From the NCBI GenBank assembly GCA_000827265.1, contig KN834848.1:62001-126000 (forward strand): 64,000 bases of DNA. The letters run 5' to 3'. Origin of the DNA: Collybiopsis luxurians FD-317 M1 (lineage: Eukaryota; Basidiomycota; Agaricomycetes; Agaricales; Omphalotaceae). The notes below the pieces were generated by a model. That model made no database searches. It saw only the letters and a program-made list of their open reading frames with translations, and had not been told where the DNA came from. A program made the translations under genes and the position numbers. Of this stretch, positions 35,147-48,000 are shown one piece after another; position 1 is the stretch's first letter, and every line of letters begins with the position of its first letter.

Positions 35147-37308
35147 ATGAGTGTAAACAACAAAATAACAGGATCTCCGAGGACGCCTGGTAGACAAAGC
35201 AATAAAAACCACGATGCTCATTTTATATCAACATACGAAAGACCTCCGGGAATCAAAGGTATTTTTCAGCATCCTTTGACCCAGGTGAGTTTACAACTAA
35301 CTGTTCACCCTGCTCATGTCTAACAGGATTTACCATGAAAGGTTTTCATGCTGGGATTTGTATGTTTCATGGAACCCGGTTAGCATCGATCTTCACTTTG
35401 AATGTGTGTTCGGAAATTGACTGGATGTAAAAAGGCTTGTTCAATGCTATCAATGGTCTGGGTGGTGGAGGCCAGCTCGATCCAACGACTAATGCTAATT
35501 CAAATGTGGCGATATATTCGACGAGCGCAGTGGCGGGTTTCTTTGCTGGGTTCGTTTAACCTCGACCCATTGATGGTCGTGTGCTCATTTTCCATATCAA
35601 GTTCTATTAACAACAAGCTTGGCTCCAAACTTACCCTTCAGCTTGGAACGATTGGATATTGTCTATATATTGGATCATATCTGTAGGTTTGTTCCATTCG
35701 AGTCGATCAAAAAGATGCAAGACTCAAAGCCGCGATCTGGTACTTAGTGCACTTAACATCCACCCCAATGCCGGGGGATTTGTTGTCGCCTCTGGTGCGA
35801 TCCTAGGAGTTTGCGCTGGACTTTTATGGTCTGCGCAAGGCTCACTAATGTTAGCGTATCCTACCGAGTCTGAAAAGGGCAGATTCATTGCCATCTTTTG
35901 GTCCATATTCAATCTAGGGGGTGTGGTTGGGTCGGCAGTGGCTCTGGCCGCGAATTTTAACAATAAGGTGGGCTTACTTTGATAAGGCCAAGGCTCGATA
36001 GGGAAGTGAACATTTGAAAATAGGAAGGAACTGGTGAGTAAACTATGACAGAATACCATCTAGGGTAGTCTGAATCCATGTAATTCCCGAATCAGTGGGG
36101 AATGGAACATACGTACGCAACTTTCTCCCTCTATCCGATGCTTGTAATACAGAAACCTGGCTATAGATTGCATTCATCATCCTTACTGGCATAGGAACAT
36201 GCATCCCTATGTTCATGGTTGATCCCAAGGATATCATCCGTACCGACGGCACTAAAGTTACTGTGCCTCTGCATCCATCGTGGAAAACTCAATTTTATGG
36301 TTTGTACCTCACATTGAAGACCGACCCAATGATTATGTTGCTATTCCCAATGTTTTTCTCTGCGAATTGGTTCTACACCTGGCGTGAGTTCCCTCTAGCT
36401 GTGATGTGCCGGCCAGTCTTACCTTATTTGGTAGAATTCAATGATTATAATGGGTTCTTGTTCACCTTGCGAGGTCGTTCATTGAATGAATTCTTGTACT
36501 GGACATCTCAGATTATGGGGTCAATTGCTATCAGCTTTCTTCTTGATAGCAAACTCGAACGTCGAGCTCAGGCTTTCGCTAGCTGGACGGTTCTCCTTGC
36601 TATGGTATTCCTCACTCATATTTGGGCATATTTTTATCAGAGGTATGTGAGTTCTGCCATCTCATACACTCCCTCATTGACTTTCCAATGATAGGGAATA
36701 CACACGTCAGACCCCACCTCCAGACATTGATATTTATAGCAGACGATACATTGGGCACGTTTTATTGTATATCTGTTTTGGACTGCTAGACTCGATGTGG
36801 CAGACTACGTCGTATTGGCTCATGGGAGCAATATCAAACAATGCAAGCAAACTGGCTATCATGGTTGGATTTTGTCAGTCTCTTCCCCATCTTCTTACTT
36901 ACTTTTATATGAAGCAACTGATTAATCACTGTGACCGTAGATAAATCTTTTCAATCCGCCGGAGCTGCTGGTGTTTGGCGAGCAGATGCCGTCAAGCTTC
37001 CGTATGTATCTCCTCCACTCTTATGATTTTCCAAAAGTCAACTTTCGATTCACTGTAGATACATGAACATCTTCCTCTCAACATGGTTACTCCTCATTGC
37101 TGGACTTGTTTCTGCTTTTCCAATGATTTATCTCCGTGTTAAGAACCATACTGAGTTGGAAGATGAAATGTTGTGACTATTATATCTGTTGCTCCAGTTG
37201 CACATTCCGGCTGACAAGCACCACCTTGCGTACTCTAGGGAACGTATGGATAACGGCGGTCATTTACGAACTGTTGAGGAGATGAGAACGGAGGATTGGA
37301 CATCATAG
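35147..37308 (+). CDS. UNC93-family membrane protein, array copy 2
   Basis: Same family and architecture as copy 1. About 489 residues, ATG at 35147 and stop at 37308. All splice junctions used in copy 1 are conserved, including the 10-nt exon (36024-36033) and 17-nt exon (36096-36112). The intron before SINNKLGS uses an aag acceptor. The conserved core LMLAYPTESEKGRF, IIRTDGTKVTVPLHPSW and HTELEDE is intact, and the tail reads LRTVEEMRTEDWTS. It is more like copies 4 and 5 than copy 1. No disabling change found. Confidence 0.88.
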
Positions 37309-38672
37309 AACAGCTCGTGCTCGTATTTTACAAACATAGATATATACATTTGATCGATCTGTTGGATGATTCAATCTGTTGTTCAATACCTCCTGATCTA
37401 TCATTCATGTTGATAAGTAAATGTAGTTGAGCAAGACAACGTACGTTCGTCTGATCACTCGGACCCTAATGTATCGATTCTTTGACCTTACCTCACCCTT
37501 CCATAACATCCACCTTCCCTCATAAATACCTCGATTCTTCTGCACTATGTACCGATAAGGAGTTGTTCTATGTATTGCCTCCATTGACTTTTTCCTGTTT
37601 ATCGATGTCAGCCATATCTGCCAATTTTACATCTAGAAAAACAAAATGGTTCTGAAAAATGATCCAAAGCCTCAGCCACACCGCAAGAGCTTGCCAATTA
37701 GCCAACGTCTAAAACAGTCAGAACACTTCATGGTTTAGGAATATTGCCAAAGTGCCAGGGAGTGGCATGTACATGATTAGACTGACTTTGTGGGTTCATT
37801 GCTTACACGCAGAAGATCTGAGTCAGCTATTGATATGAGGTTCAAATCTCTGGTCAGAAGTTTGGTATATATTTTTGGAAGAGAATACAAGTTTGCAGCT
37901 GAGCAATTCTAGTAACCAGAGAGGTAGCTACCAACATTTTAATGTTTTACTTGCCAATTCTTCAATGATCTTGCGTTCTCACATCGATATGACAGAAAAC
38001 AGGATTGAGAAAGAAAGGAAGGTCAAATTCGTCGAGCATCGTCTCGCTGCAGAGTCGAGAGATGGCTAAGAGAGATACTAGGTTGGGCAGAGGCTCTGGC
38101 CGAGCCGGATCGTGGAGTAACTTGTTCGCAGGCCTCAAGTCACTCGGCAATAGTATCAAAGAACTCAGACTGAGAATGAATTGCCAAAGGCAAGCTTGAG
38201 CCTTGGACACGGTAGGTCCGCAAGAAGGATGTGGTGGAAATGGTCGCAAAAGTACGAGCACCTGCTGTTCGTCGATGCTAGTGGCGAGACAACTGAGGAG
38301 GCGGAAGCAAAGAGACAGCAATTGCTTCTGCCTCTTCGCTGTCGCTCTGCCGGACGTTGATGCTGAGTATTATTCTTAACTCACATACTTAGTCCAGCGT
38401 CATCTCGCTGCAGAGTCCTTGGGAGTGACTGTGGGAGCTACAAGGTTGGGCGGAGGCTCGGCGAACTGCTTCCGTCTCTTCGCTACCGCTCCACTGGATG
38501 CGTCATTTCCTTAGCTCGGCATCTCACACATTTTTGTACACTTGACTTTGAGAACGCAGGTTCGAACCCCAATGGTCACTTAAATTTACTAACCTTTACC
38601 TTTTTATTCATTGTACCGACCATCATTGGCCTCAGTAAACCAACCCGAACGGTGGAATAGGTGCATTGCGGC
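37309..38672. other. Intergenic; 3' flank of copy 2 with tRNA-like remnant and internal repeats
   Basis: The segment 37730-37870 (CAAAGTGCCAGGGAGTGGCATGTAC onward, in part) recurs downstream of copy 4 and of the later broken copy. A CGTCTCGCTGCAGAGTC block at 38040 returns as CATCTCGCTGCAGAGTCC at 38402. The stretch 38541-38580 contains GCAGGTTCGAACCCC, resembling the 3' half of a tRNA. Confidence 0.45.
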
Positions 38673-39242
38673 TAACGGATGATACGTTGGACGCGTCTTT
38701 TTGTATATTTGCTTTGGATTGCTAGATTCCATGTGGCAGAGCACAGCAGGCTCATGGGCGTAATGCCAAATGATGCGGGCAAGTTGGCGATCATGGTTGG
38801 ATTTTGTCACTCTTTTCCTCATCTTGTTTCTCGCGTTCTTCCTTGAGCAACTGATCACTGCAATTGTAGACAAATCTATCCAATCTGCGCTGCTGGTGTT
38901 TGGCACGCAGATGCTGTCAAGCTTCCGTATGCATCTCTCTAGTACCTTTTCATGATCTCTATTCTCATTTAGTTTCGCCGACTTGCTCAGATTTATGAAC
39001 ATCTTCCTCTCAACTTGGATACTCCCAGTTGCTGGGCTTTTCTTTGCTCTACCAATGGTCCATCTCTGTGTTAAGGACCAGACCGAGATGGAAGATGAGA
39101 GCCTGTGAATATTGTGATGTAATATTACCCTATTGCACCTTCACTGACGATGCACTGGCATGTGTACTCTAGGATGTGCATGGACAATACTGGTCGTCTA
39201 CGAATTGTTGAGGAGCTCAGGGCAGAGGAATGGGCTCTATAA
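38673..39242 (+). pseudogene. 5'-truncated UNC93-family fragment
   Basis: Homology to copy 1 starts abruptly inside the exon for YNGRYVGRVFLYICFGLLDS and runs to the stop (TAA, 39240-39242), with introns in place. The first two thirds of the gene are absent. A deletion of about six bases follows MWQSTA (the TYWLM part), and several frames are shifted near 38880. It is most similar to copy 1, so it came from that gene rather than from the adjacent copy 2. Confidence 0.85.
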
Positions 39243-40768
39243 GATGGACCACGCTGGAGGTCTTTCTAGGTCTATAATGGACGGAGATGTATGATTCAGT
39301 CCATACAACTGTCACTCAATGTAGGGCACTGATAGCAGGTGCATAGGAGTTTCGGTGATGTAGCTAAGTAGCAGACAGCAGATGCATAACATTCGCAGAC
39401 TCGTAGTTTCTGATATCCTTAAGTTGTGATGTCTATAGTAGTCAAATCTTTATTCCACAATAATTTTCTATTTTTGTCATATGTGTGACAGTGGCATTTA
39501 GCATGGAACTCGGTCAAAAAATTACAGTCATTAGTTGCAAAAGTTCTACATACATAATTCTAGCAATTGTCATACTCATGGAAGACGTGAGCAGACTGAG
39601 CTGGGTCGAACCGCCAATAACGAACTTTATTTTGTATTATTGATAGTTTGCTAGGCAATATTCACTGATTAATCCTAATCTCATTGTGGTACATTTTGTG
39701 CCTTGGAATAAATCTTGCAAGCAAGGAGACATGATACACATTATGTAATATGAATGTGCAAAATGGAAAATTATCCATGATCTACGACTCTGATTGAAGG
39801 GAAGGGAGGTTCCTGCCACATACAGTGATCTCCAAAATCTTGCCCAACTGGCAGCTGTTTTCAACAAGTCATGCATGAGATCCTTGTTGAAACAAAACTC
39901 ATTTCAGGGTTTTCAACACCGGCATCAATATATCACTCGAATGTAAATAAGTACACTCATCTTCCTAGCAGATAGACACATACATAATGCCTGGTAAAAA
40001 TTACGAGTCCGGAATGAAATGAAGGAATCGTCCTTATGGGCGTTTTGTTTTTTTTCTCACGGTTCTTCTCACGGTCCTTGTTATACCTGTCTTTTATCCC
40101 CATATACGGATCTGTCACTTGTCGTTATGTCTGTGACCTGCGTGACTTTCCCCCCTCCATCTGGTGCGTGGCCGTTTCGCTTCATCGCCCACAATTCCTC
40201 CTTATTCGTTACATCTGTGTTGGTATATCCTTAGAGTTGGTGTATAGTATTGTATCTTCTCTGTTGACATTCTAATAGATTTGCCCTTTAAATTCTCAGT
40301 TTTTCCGAGGTCAATATATAGTCCGATGCACTGCTGCTGTCGCTTTTCCCATTTGGATCTCGCTGGTAGTGCCATTTTGACCTCCGCTTCCTACATTTGT
40401 CGCTCTTTTTTCTCTCTCTGCTTAATCTTCTTATTGTGTCTCTTCTTACTCTTCTTATTTTTTCATTTTATTTCAATTTTTTTTTTTTTTTTTGGTTTTC
40501 ATTTCGCGTTCATTTCCATCTATGTGTATGCTTCCCTTGAGCCTTGTCTCACCTTTCATCTCTTCTCCGCTTTCTCTTTCTTCTTGACGTTTATTGCCCG
40601 CCGCATCTGTGTTTATGTTTAACAATTAATAAGTCCATTAGCAAATACTTTTGCTCTTCCTTTTGCCCCCCCTCTCTTGCTTTTCTTTTCTTGTCCATTC
40701 CATCGCAACTCACTTTCTCCTCTCTAATCCCCATCTATTCTATAACTCCGATCAAGCAAATCCTCTAA
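39243..40768. other. Intergenic, pyrimidine-rich second half
   Basis: 39243-40000 has no coding signal. 40020-40768 is strongly T/C-rich on the plus strand and gives long but low-complexity frames (Ser, Phe, Leu); a run of 18 T lies near 40476. It could be the leader or promoter of the next gene. I do not call a gene here. Confidence 0.5.
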
Positions 40769-42067
40769 GTGAAACTACCAGTGCACGGTATTCCCTCCCA
40801 CTCAATGCTTGAGACGGTTATGTCTGTTTGCCTATCTCTTTTATCTTTTTGGTCTCTTACAGCTCTCTGTCTTAGCAATACCATACCCCCTGACCCTTTT
40901 CTGAGCTTCCTCACTTTTCCTGATCTGTGCACTCTTGTGGCCACTTCTTCCACTTGTCGTGCACATGTGAATGCCTTTCGTCTGCATGATTTCAGACCTG
41001 ACAACACTTTGCGTCCCTTCTTTGCACTATCTGACATTCCCTCTTTTATGGATCTGCTGGTTTGTTATCTCTGGTGTCTCTTCATGTTTTCCTTGCTCAT
41101 TCTCCTTTCCAGTCCCTCACTGGCTGCATCATTGCTGGATCAGTCGCATTTAAATTTTTTTCTTGTGAATCTTACGAGTCTGATCTTGATCTCTTTTGCT
41201 CTGTTTTGTGGTGTGGATCCATGGGCTCTTGGCTTTTGGCTCACGGTTTTGTCTTTTGCCCTACCACCGGCCAGTATGATACGTTTTATTCAGATTTCAC
41301 CCGTGTGGCCACAGCATCGCCATCTCCTTTGACCGATTCTTCCTCTTCAGATTACGACAGCGCTGGCATTGTTGAATTGTGGTGCTTTTCTGCTTCCAAT
41401 GGTACCCGTCCCATCCAGCTCGTAGGGACTGTATACTCCCCTGTCACTTCACTTCTTTCCTTTCACTCCAGTATGTTATCTTCACCTTGTGTTTCTATTT
41501 TCGCATACTGACTCTTTCCCAGCATGTGTTCTGAATTTTTTCAATCATCACTCTGCATATCACAAGTCAACATGTGAGCGCAACAGGCACAATCAAGCCA
41601 ACTGGTCTTCCGAGCGACACCTCGCATCTTCAGCCCTGCGCAAATTCATTGACAGACATTGTCCGTCCATAGCTAAGGCTGCCTTGCATGCATTCAAACT
41701 CCGGTCCCGCCCCCAGCAAGCGCTTCATAATGTTCTCACTATCTATGTCAGTGATCGCCGCGGCCTCTTCCCTGGTAGCCGAGTCCATCGCGAGATGGTG
41801 TTCTATGCCCTAGACACCAAGGTCCTTGAAATCGGAAACATGGGTCCTGTCAGGGAGCTGCTGCAAGATGAGGCCATTTGTATCAATATGGTGGCTCGAA
41901 AGAAGGGGTTGAAGGGCGCAGTATTTGTTCTTGTAATTTGCGGTGACCTACAGATCAGTATCATTCTGCCCATTGACTTCGATTACGAGGTGCAGGATAC
42001 ACTTGACGCTGGCGAGGAATGGAAGATTAGGCTGCTTACTTACTTGAACAAAGGCATCATTGTGTAG
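40769..42067 (+). CDS. Orphan protein with GS...DLDL signature (nucleotidyltransferase-like?)
   Basis: Function unknown. Three exons fit in phase: 40769-41059, 41113-41470 and 41523-42067, giving 397 residues. The N-terminal part (PPDPFLSFLTFPDLCTLVAT) resembles an F-box-like helix pair. The second exon opens GCIIAGSVAFKFF (Gly106-Ser107) and then ESDLDLF (Asp121, Asp123). A GS motif followed by DxD is the hallmark of the nucleotidyltransferase fold, but a third acidic residue is not obvious, so activity is doubtful. After this, MGSWLLAHGFVFCPTTGQYD and the HSTCVLNFFNHHSAY junction match a pattern I associate with a large Agaricomycete-specific family of hypothetical proteins. The start is uncertain because upstream DNA is low-complexity. 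It sits inside the UNC93 array and is unrelated to it. Confidence 0.65.
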
Positions 42068-42848
42068 TAAACGTATCGCGTAGGTTTAACTCCTGTGTAA
42101 ACTTTTCTTGATACGGCAGTGTGAAGTCATTAGATTATCCGGACTCGTACATGCCACGCGCGAAGCGCGATGGCCCACATCCCACAAGTGCGATACTACC
42201 TACTGATAGGTCAAAATTAAAAAAATCTGGAGGGGAATGAATTCCATCCAAATTATGAGCATGTCCAAAGTCTTCACAATAGATTTCAAGAAAATTTAAA
42301 ACTCCCCTAACATAATACTTGTAGTCAACAGCCTGCTAACCCAAAACAGGTTTAGGTTAGATATTCACAGTAATTTTGATGCTCATAGTCAACATACTAT
42401 AGAAAAAAAAATTACACGATACCTACATACATATGTATGTGTATAGAATGGTTTGAAGGAAACACAGTCGGGGATTGCCACCTCGGCGGTGCTAAGGATA
42501 TGTATTTGTCGCAGGAGGTGTCCCGGGTCCTTAATTGTTGCCATCAATCGATACTTCCAAATTGAGCACTTTCCATACTTTCCGACATTCAAACTGTTAA
42601 GTTCAAACATTTTCACCGAGTTCATCAACATGAATCTTCCGATGCGAGAAAACAGATCATACATTTATGAAAATGTCGCGAGCCGATCATGAGAGTCAGC
42701 GGACACAGATTTTGCTCTACCTTTCTACCCCTTCATCTGAATCCTTCAACATCCACGTCTAAAGTCTCGGTTATCCCAGCACTGGCGGGGTACTGAGGGC
42801 TCCGGATATTATAAACTGCGCAAATAATCAAGCCGCAGGTAGTACGGC
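42068..42848. other. Intergenic, promoter of UNC93-like copy 4
   Basis: The left part has no feature. From about 42580 it resembles the upstream region of copy 2 (GCGAGCCGATyA..., TGGCGGGGTAyTGAGGG, GTAGTACGGC-ATG). Confidence 0.55.
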
Positions 42849-45039
42849 ATGAGTTCAAATGACAAGACAACGATATCTCCGGAGATGCCTAGTAGGCGAA
42901 GCAAAGGAAACTGCGATGCCCATGTCATATTGACGTACGAAAGGCCTCCTGGAATTAGAGGAATTTATCAGCATTCTTTGACCCAGGTGATTTTATGCCC
43001 GGCTGTCCACCCTGCTCATATCTTACAGGAACTTACGATGGAAGGTTTTCATGCTGGGATTCGTATGTTTCATGGAACCCGGTAAGCCACTTTGAATGCT
43101 TCATTTTGAACGTGCGTTGGGTTACCTAACTGGATGTAAAAAGGCTTGTTCAACGCTATCAATGGTTTAGGTGGCGGCGGTCAGCTCGACCCAACGACTA
43201 GCGCTAATTCCAATGTGGCGATATATTCGACGGGTGCAGTGGCGGCTTTCTTTGCTGGGTTCGTTCAATCTCGACCCATTGATAGCCGTACTTATTTTCT
43301 GCTCGTTCGATTTTTGATCATATTAAGCTCTTTTAACAACAAGTTTGGCTCCAAACTCACCCTTCAGCTTGGAGCGATTGGATACTGTCTCTATATTGGA
43401 TCATATCTGTATGTCTGTTAAGAGTTGATTAAAAGAGCGCAAATCTCAAAGCTGCGATCTGGCACATAGTGCGCTTAATATCCACCCCAACGCCGGCGGA
43501 TTTGTCGTCGCCTCTGGCGCAATTTTAGGAGTCTGCGCTTCACTTTTATGGTGTGCGCAAGGCTCACTAATGTTAGCGTACCCTACAGAATCTGAAAAGG
43601 GCAGATTCATTGCCGTCTTCTGGTCCATATTCAATCTAGGAGGTGTGGTAGGGTCGGCAGTGGCTCTGGCGGCGAACTTTAATAACAAGGTGCGCTTGAT
43701 TTTGGTATGGTCAATGCTTGAATAGGGAGTAAACATCTGAACGTAGGAAGGAACTGGTGAGTAAATCATGAATAGGATATCATCTGGAGTAGTTTGATTC
43801 GATGCATTCTCTGAATCAGTTGGGAATGGAACATATGTACGCAATTTCCTCCCTCTATGTGATGCTGTAATGCTGAAATCAGGGTACAGATTGCGTTCAT
43901 CATCCTCACAGCCATAGGGACATGCATCCCTGTGTTCATGGTTGATCCCAAGGATATCATCCGTACCGACGGCACAAAAATTACTGTGCCTCTCCATCCA
44001 TCATGGAAAGCTCAATTTCATGGTTTGTACCTCACGCTGAAGACCGACCCAATGATTATGTTGCTATTCCCAATGTTTTTCTCCGCGAATTGGTTCTACA
44101 CCTGGCGTGAGTTCCCTCTAGTTGTGACGTACAGTTTAATCTCACCTTCTTTCATAGAGTTCAATGATTATAATGGGTTCTTATTCACCTTGCGAGGGCG
44201 TTCATTGAATGAATTCTTGTATTGGACGTCTCAGATTCTTGGATCCATTACTATTAGCTTTCTTCTCGATAGCAAACTCAAGCGTCGAACTCGAGCTTTT
44301 GCTGGCTGGACAGTTCTCCTCACTATGGTATTCGCCACTCATACATGGGCATATTTTTATCAGAGGTATGTGAGTTTCTGCCATCTCGTACACTACCTCA
44401 TTGATTTGTCACGGACAGGGAATACACACGTCAAACCCCACCTCCAGATATCGACATTTATAGCGGACGATACATTGGACGTGTCTTTTTGTATATTTGT
44501 TTTGGACTGTTAGACTCGATGTGGCAGATTATGTCGTACTGGCTCATGGGAGCAATCTCAAACAATGCAGGAAAACTGGCTTTTATGGTAGGATTTTGTC
44601 AGTATCTTCCCCATCTTCTTCCTTGCTTCTCAGAAAAGCGATAGACTGATAAATGTGGCTGTAGACAAATCTCTGCAATGCGCCGGAGCTGCCGGTGTTT
44701 GGCGAGTAGATGCCGTCAAGCTTCCGTGTGTATCTCATTCACTCACTGTATTATCTTCCAAAACTTGACTGTTTGATTCTCTTCGTAGTTACATGAACAT
44801 CTTCCTCTCAACATGGTTACTCCTTGCTGCTGGACTCATGTCTGCCTTCCCAATGATCTATTTTCGAGTTAAGGACCATACTGAGTTGGAAGACGAAACT
44901 TCGTGACTATCATGTCTGTTGCCCTGGTTGTTCCTTCCGGCTAATGACATACCATCTTGTCTACTCTAGGGCACGTATGGATATTAGCGGTCATTTACGA
45001 ACTGTTGAGGAGATGAGAGCGGAGGAATGGGCATCATAG
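42849..45039 (+). CDS. UNC93-family membrane protein, array copy 4
   Basis: Same family and exon plan as copies 1 and 2 (here counting the fragment at 38.7 kb as copy 3). ATG at 42849, stop at 45039, about 489 residues. The two tiny exons are 43747-43756 and 43820-43836. Landmarks: YERPPGIRGIYQHSLTQ, FMLGFVCFMEPG, LMLAYPTESEKGRF, IIRTDGTKITVPLHPSW, tail LRTVEEMRAEEWAS. Substitutions in otherwise fixed positions (GVCASLLWCAQGS instead of CAGLLW-A) are conservative. All splice signals are present. Its 3' half and downstream flank were copied to 52.4-54.2 kb. Confidence 0.88.
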
Positions 45040-45990
45040 AACGGGCCGTGCTCGTACTAGAAGACAATGCACATTAATGTGATCACTCGGACCCTGGCTT
45101 GGTCCCCAGCCGGGAATAAGATTTGCCTTACCTCACCCACTTTCCCTTGGATTCTCCTGCACTATGTACCAGCAATAAATTGTTATATGTATTACCTACA
45201 TAGTCTTTTTCCCCCCTTTTTTCCCCTTTATTATCTAGAAAAACAAAGTGGTAGCAGGCAGAGTCTAGAGATGATCCAAACCATAGATCATACGGTAAGA
45301 GCTTGACCAGGAGGAATATTACTAAAGTGCCGGAGTGGCATATACTTATATCGAAGACTTACTTCGTGTGTTCAGGACGCCTGCGATGGCATGCGGAAGG
45401 TTCGATTCGGAATTAGCAGTCGATGTGAGATCCAAAGCTTGATACACATTCCTGGAAAAAGAATATGAGTACAAAGGCCACAGCCAAGTGAGATTCTAGT
45501 AATCAAAGAGGTAACCACCAATACTTTAATGCTGTACTTACCAATTCTTGTGTTCTCACTCATCGCATCGAAATGACAGAAAAACGATTGGAAGGTAAAA
45601 ATGGAGTTTTCTACATTGACTTTACGGACGCAGGTTCGAATCCCGCGTATCGCTTAAATTTACTACGTACCCTTTTAGCTTTTACGTAATTTATTGTACC
45701 GACCATCACTGGTGTCAGTGAACCAAAAATGGGATTCCCGAGCGGTGGAATAGGCAGATTGCAGGTGCTTGGAGTCAATTCTCAAGAATCCTGACATTAT
45801 ATTTAGCATTCGCTTTTCTTCTGCACACATCCACGCTGGATGGCAACAACAAAATGACAATTTTTTACGCGTTTCATTCATCTTAAGATTGAAGACGGGT
45901 ACACATCTACCGAATTACACATCGTGCAGTCCGCGTAAAGCACAGCTTTCAATGATTAAGCCATTCCTAGTGATCAAAGGATAATTGGTC
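44160..45990 (+). repeat. Segmental duplication source (partner 52408-54210)
   Basis: The segment from the FNDYNG exon of copy 4 through its 3' flank is repeated at 52408-54210 in the same orientation with high similarity, including the non-coding landmarks CACTCGGACCCTGGCTTGGT, GGTAGCAGGCAGAGTCTAGA and the tRNA-like box. The two lie about 8.2 kb apart, separated by the tyrosinase relic and the orphan kinase. Confidence 0.85.
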
Positions 45991-46239
45991 TGAAAGATAA
46001 ACTATCAGACCATGTACAGTAGCAACCACAATGAATTATTACAATTATAGTGTAGCGGAGCGGTGCCGCTATGGTTTCCTTGCCGGCCGAACTGGGGTAA
46101 CATGGTCCCAGAAACGGGGTATAGGCGTGTGTAAGCTTAGGCCCAGCAAGGGACAGGTAGCCCAACTGGTTCGACGTGTGCAATTCCGTCGTGTTCCATG
46201 TTTTGGATTACCTAAGCGTTACATATAGTACTAATGGAG
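45040..46239. other. 3' flank of copy 4 with tRNA-like remnant
   Basis: No gene. 45615-45655 contains ACGCAGGTTCGAATCCCGCG, like the T arm and 3' end of a tRNA, with no 5' half. 45690-45760 resembles 38620-38672 and 53935-54005. The rest up to 46239 shows only short frames. Confidence 0.5.
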
Positions 46240-48000
46240 CAAATTGTTACTTTAAATATTGCGAGGTGTTCATTTTAGAGTGCAGCTAGTGAGTAAAATG
46301 TAGCAACATTGGCATCCGGCAGAGTATCTTTCTGCAAGTTAAAGAAGTTACCTTGTCTGTGCAAAGTAACTTTGTCTCAACAAAGTAACTCAATCACGTT
46401 TCTTTTAACAGTGAGTTTCCGAGAAGATTGTTGTCTTCTCTGTCAAGGTCCTCGAGGTTGCTATTTCAAGGTTCTTCATAATTGTGCTCTTTTTGGTTCC
46501 CAGTCATCAGGCATTGTCCGTTGATTTTAGCAGAGCTATGTTTAGTAGTTGCCAGATTTGCAATGTAGAGCTCTGATCAACCAGTAGGTGTACTGTTTGA
46601 TTCCATCAAAGAAGCATGTAGATGGCCTGAGACCACTTACTTGAATCAGATTGTATTGGATTGTGAAACCACTCATAAAATCCTTGTATTTCTGGAGAAG
46701 ACTTTATCCTTTGCTATGGTAGCAAAGTAGAGGTCAGCACTTTCTACAAAGTAGCTATATAATGAAAGCTTTCAAGGCTCTCAGGTGTGTGAATTGAGGC
46801 ACTAGCTCGAAGCATTGAGCATGTCATTTCAAAGTTTCAAGTATGTTCTAAGCTTCCTTGTATACTCTGTATACTCTGCTTGCCAGTTTGGACAGATGCA
46901 GGCACACATACTACCCCAATTCAGCCACCAATTCAATAATAAGATTTGAGATGAGTCACAGTACCAAGGATATTGTCAACTTCATGATTCAATGACTTCA
47001 CAATTCAACAGCATGGTCTGAAAGGACTTAGGAGTTATCACTTAATTTCAAGTACACATACATTTAACATTTGTTGTACACAGATACAGAACACTACAGC
47101 TAGATTTTTTTTTTTAGTTGTTATCGAACAATTGCTGGTTACATTATTTACACTCTCTCGCAGGGGGAATAGCGACCCACTTCCCTTCAAGCATTGTACC
47201 ATACTCTTTGTCATCATTGAAGAAACAGTAATCATGATCTTCATTGGTAGCTGCAGAAGCAGAGTTAACTGTGATATTAGGGCACTTATCATTCAGAAGT
47301 GCATTGGTTGGAGTGGGATCCATGTCATTGTTTGCTATGGTCAAGACCGTACCCATCGGTCCCACAAGTTGTGCATAGAAAGCCCTCTTAAGGACTTCCT
47401 GTTGTGGATCAATGATGTCACACATTAATAATGGTATGCACCAATGCTGTACATAGTAGATGCACTGAATATAGGCTCATTACTAATCATCCAGTAACTT
47501 GTAGCATTTTGTAGAATATTCTAGTCGTTCTGTACTTAGGTATAAAGGCTTGAATGAGAGCCAGTAAATATTAGTTCTCTTATCATTTTTGTACCCACTC
47601 ATAACCCTTAATCTACAACACTTCCTGGAAGCACTTCTTCACTGGTTCACCACTTTGAAGGCCATGTGTGTCACTTGAAGTCCAGTAAAAATTGCTGTTG
47701 TAGTGGAAAGGTTCAAGCACTGAAGACTTATCAATTGTCACATTGGGTACCTCAGACCAGGTGCCATTGGGTTAGACTTGATATTTGGTTAAAGTCTGTA
47801 TCTGTACATATACAACAACTAGAGCATACCAAACTTGATAAGTTTCTCAAATTTGTCATAATATCCTTCAATGGTGTAACTACATTTATAATACACCCAG
47901 TTTGTAAGAATGTTCACTATTTGGATTTAGAGTGCATATGGAGGTTGTTTGAGAGGATAAACTGCATTGAGATATGACATCCCAAAAGAAAAAAAACTAA
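46240..48000 (-). pseudogene. Inverted, truncated relic of the tyrosinase gene and its 3' flank
   Basis: On the minus strand, 47425-47150 encodes QQEVLKRAFYAQLVGPMGTV, then NNDMDPTPTNALLNDKCPN and EDHDYCFFNDDKEYGTMLEG, closely matching the last exon of the tyrosinase at 60095. Further up (about 47650-47980) the region around the second copper site survives in degraded form without a continuous frame. The coding stretch between them is largely deleted. From 47150 down to about 46240 the non-coding 3' flank (62790-63640) is also present in inverted order, including the GAAGAACCTTGAAATAGC word. The signals for a working gene are absent. Confidence 0.85.

Noticed and set aside
40019..40768. Several plus-strand frames rich in Phe, Leu and Ser
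   Set aside because: The DNA is T/C-rich and any frame gives hydrophobic low-complexity peptides; no domain or clear start.
46031..46190. TATAGTGTAGCGG and GGTTCGACGTG boxes resembling tRNA promoters
   Set aside because: No acceptor, D or anticodon stems can be drawn around them.
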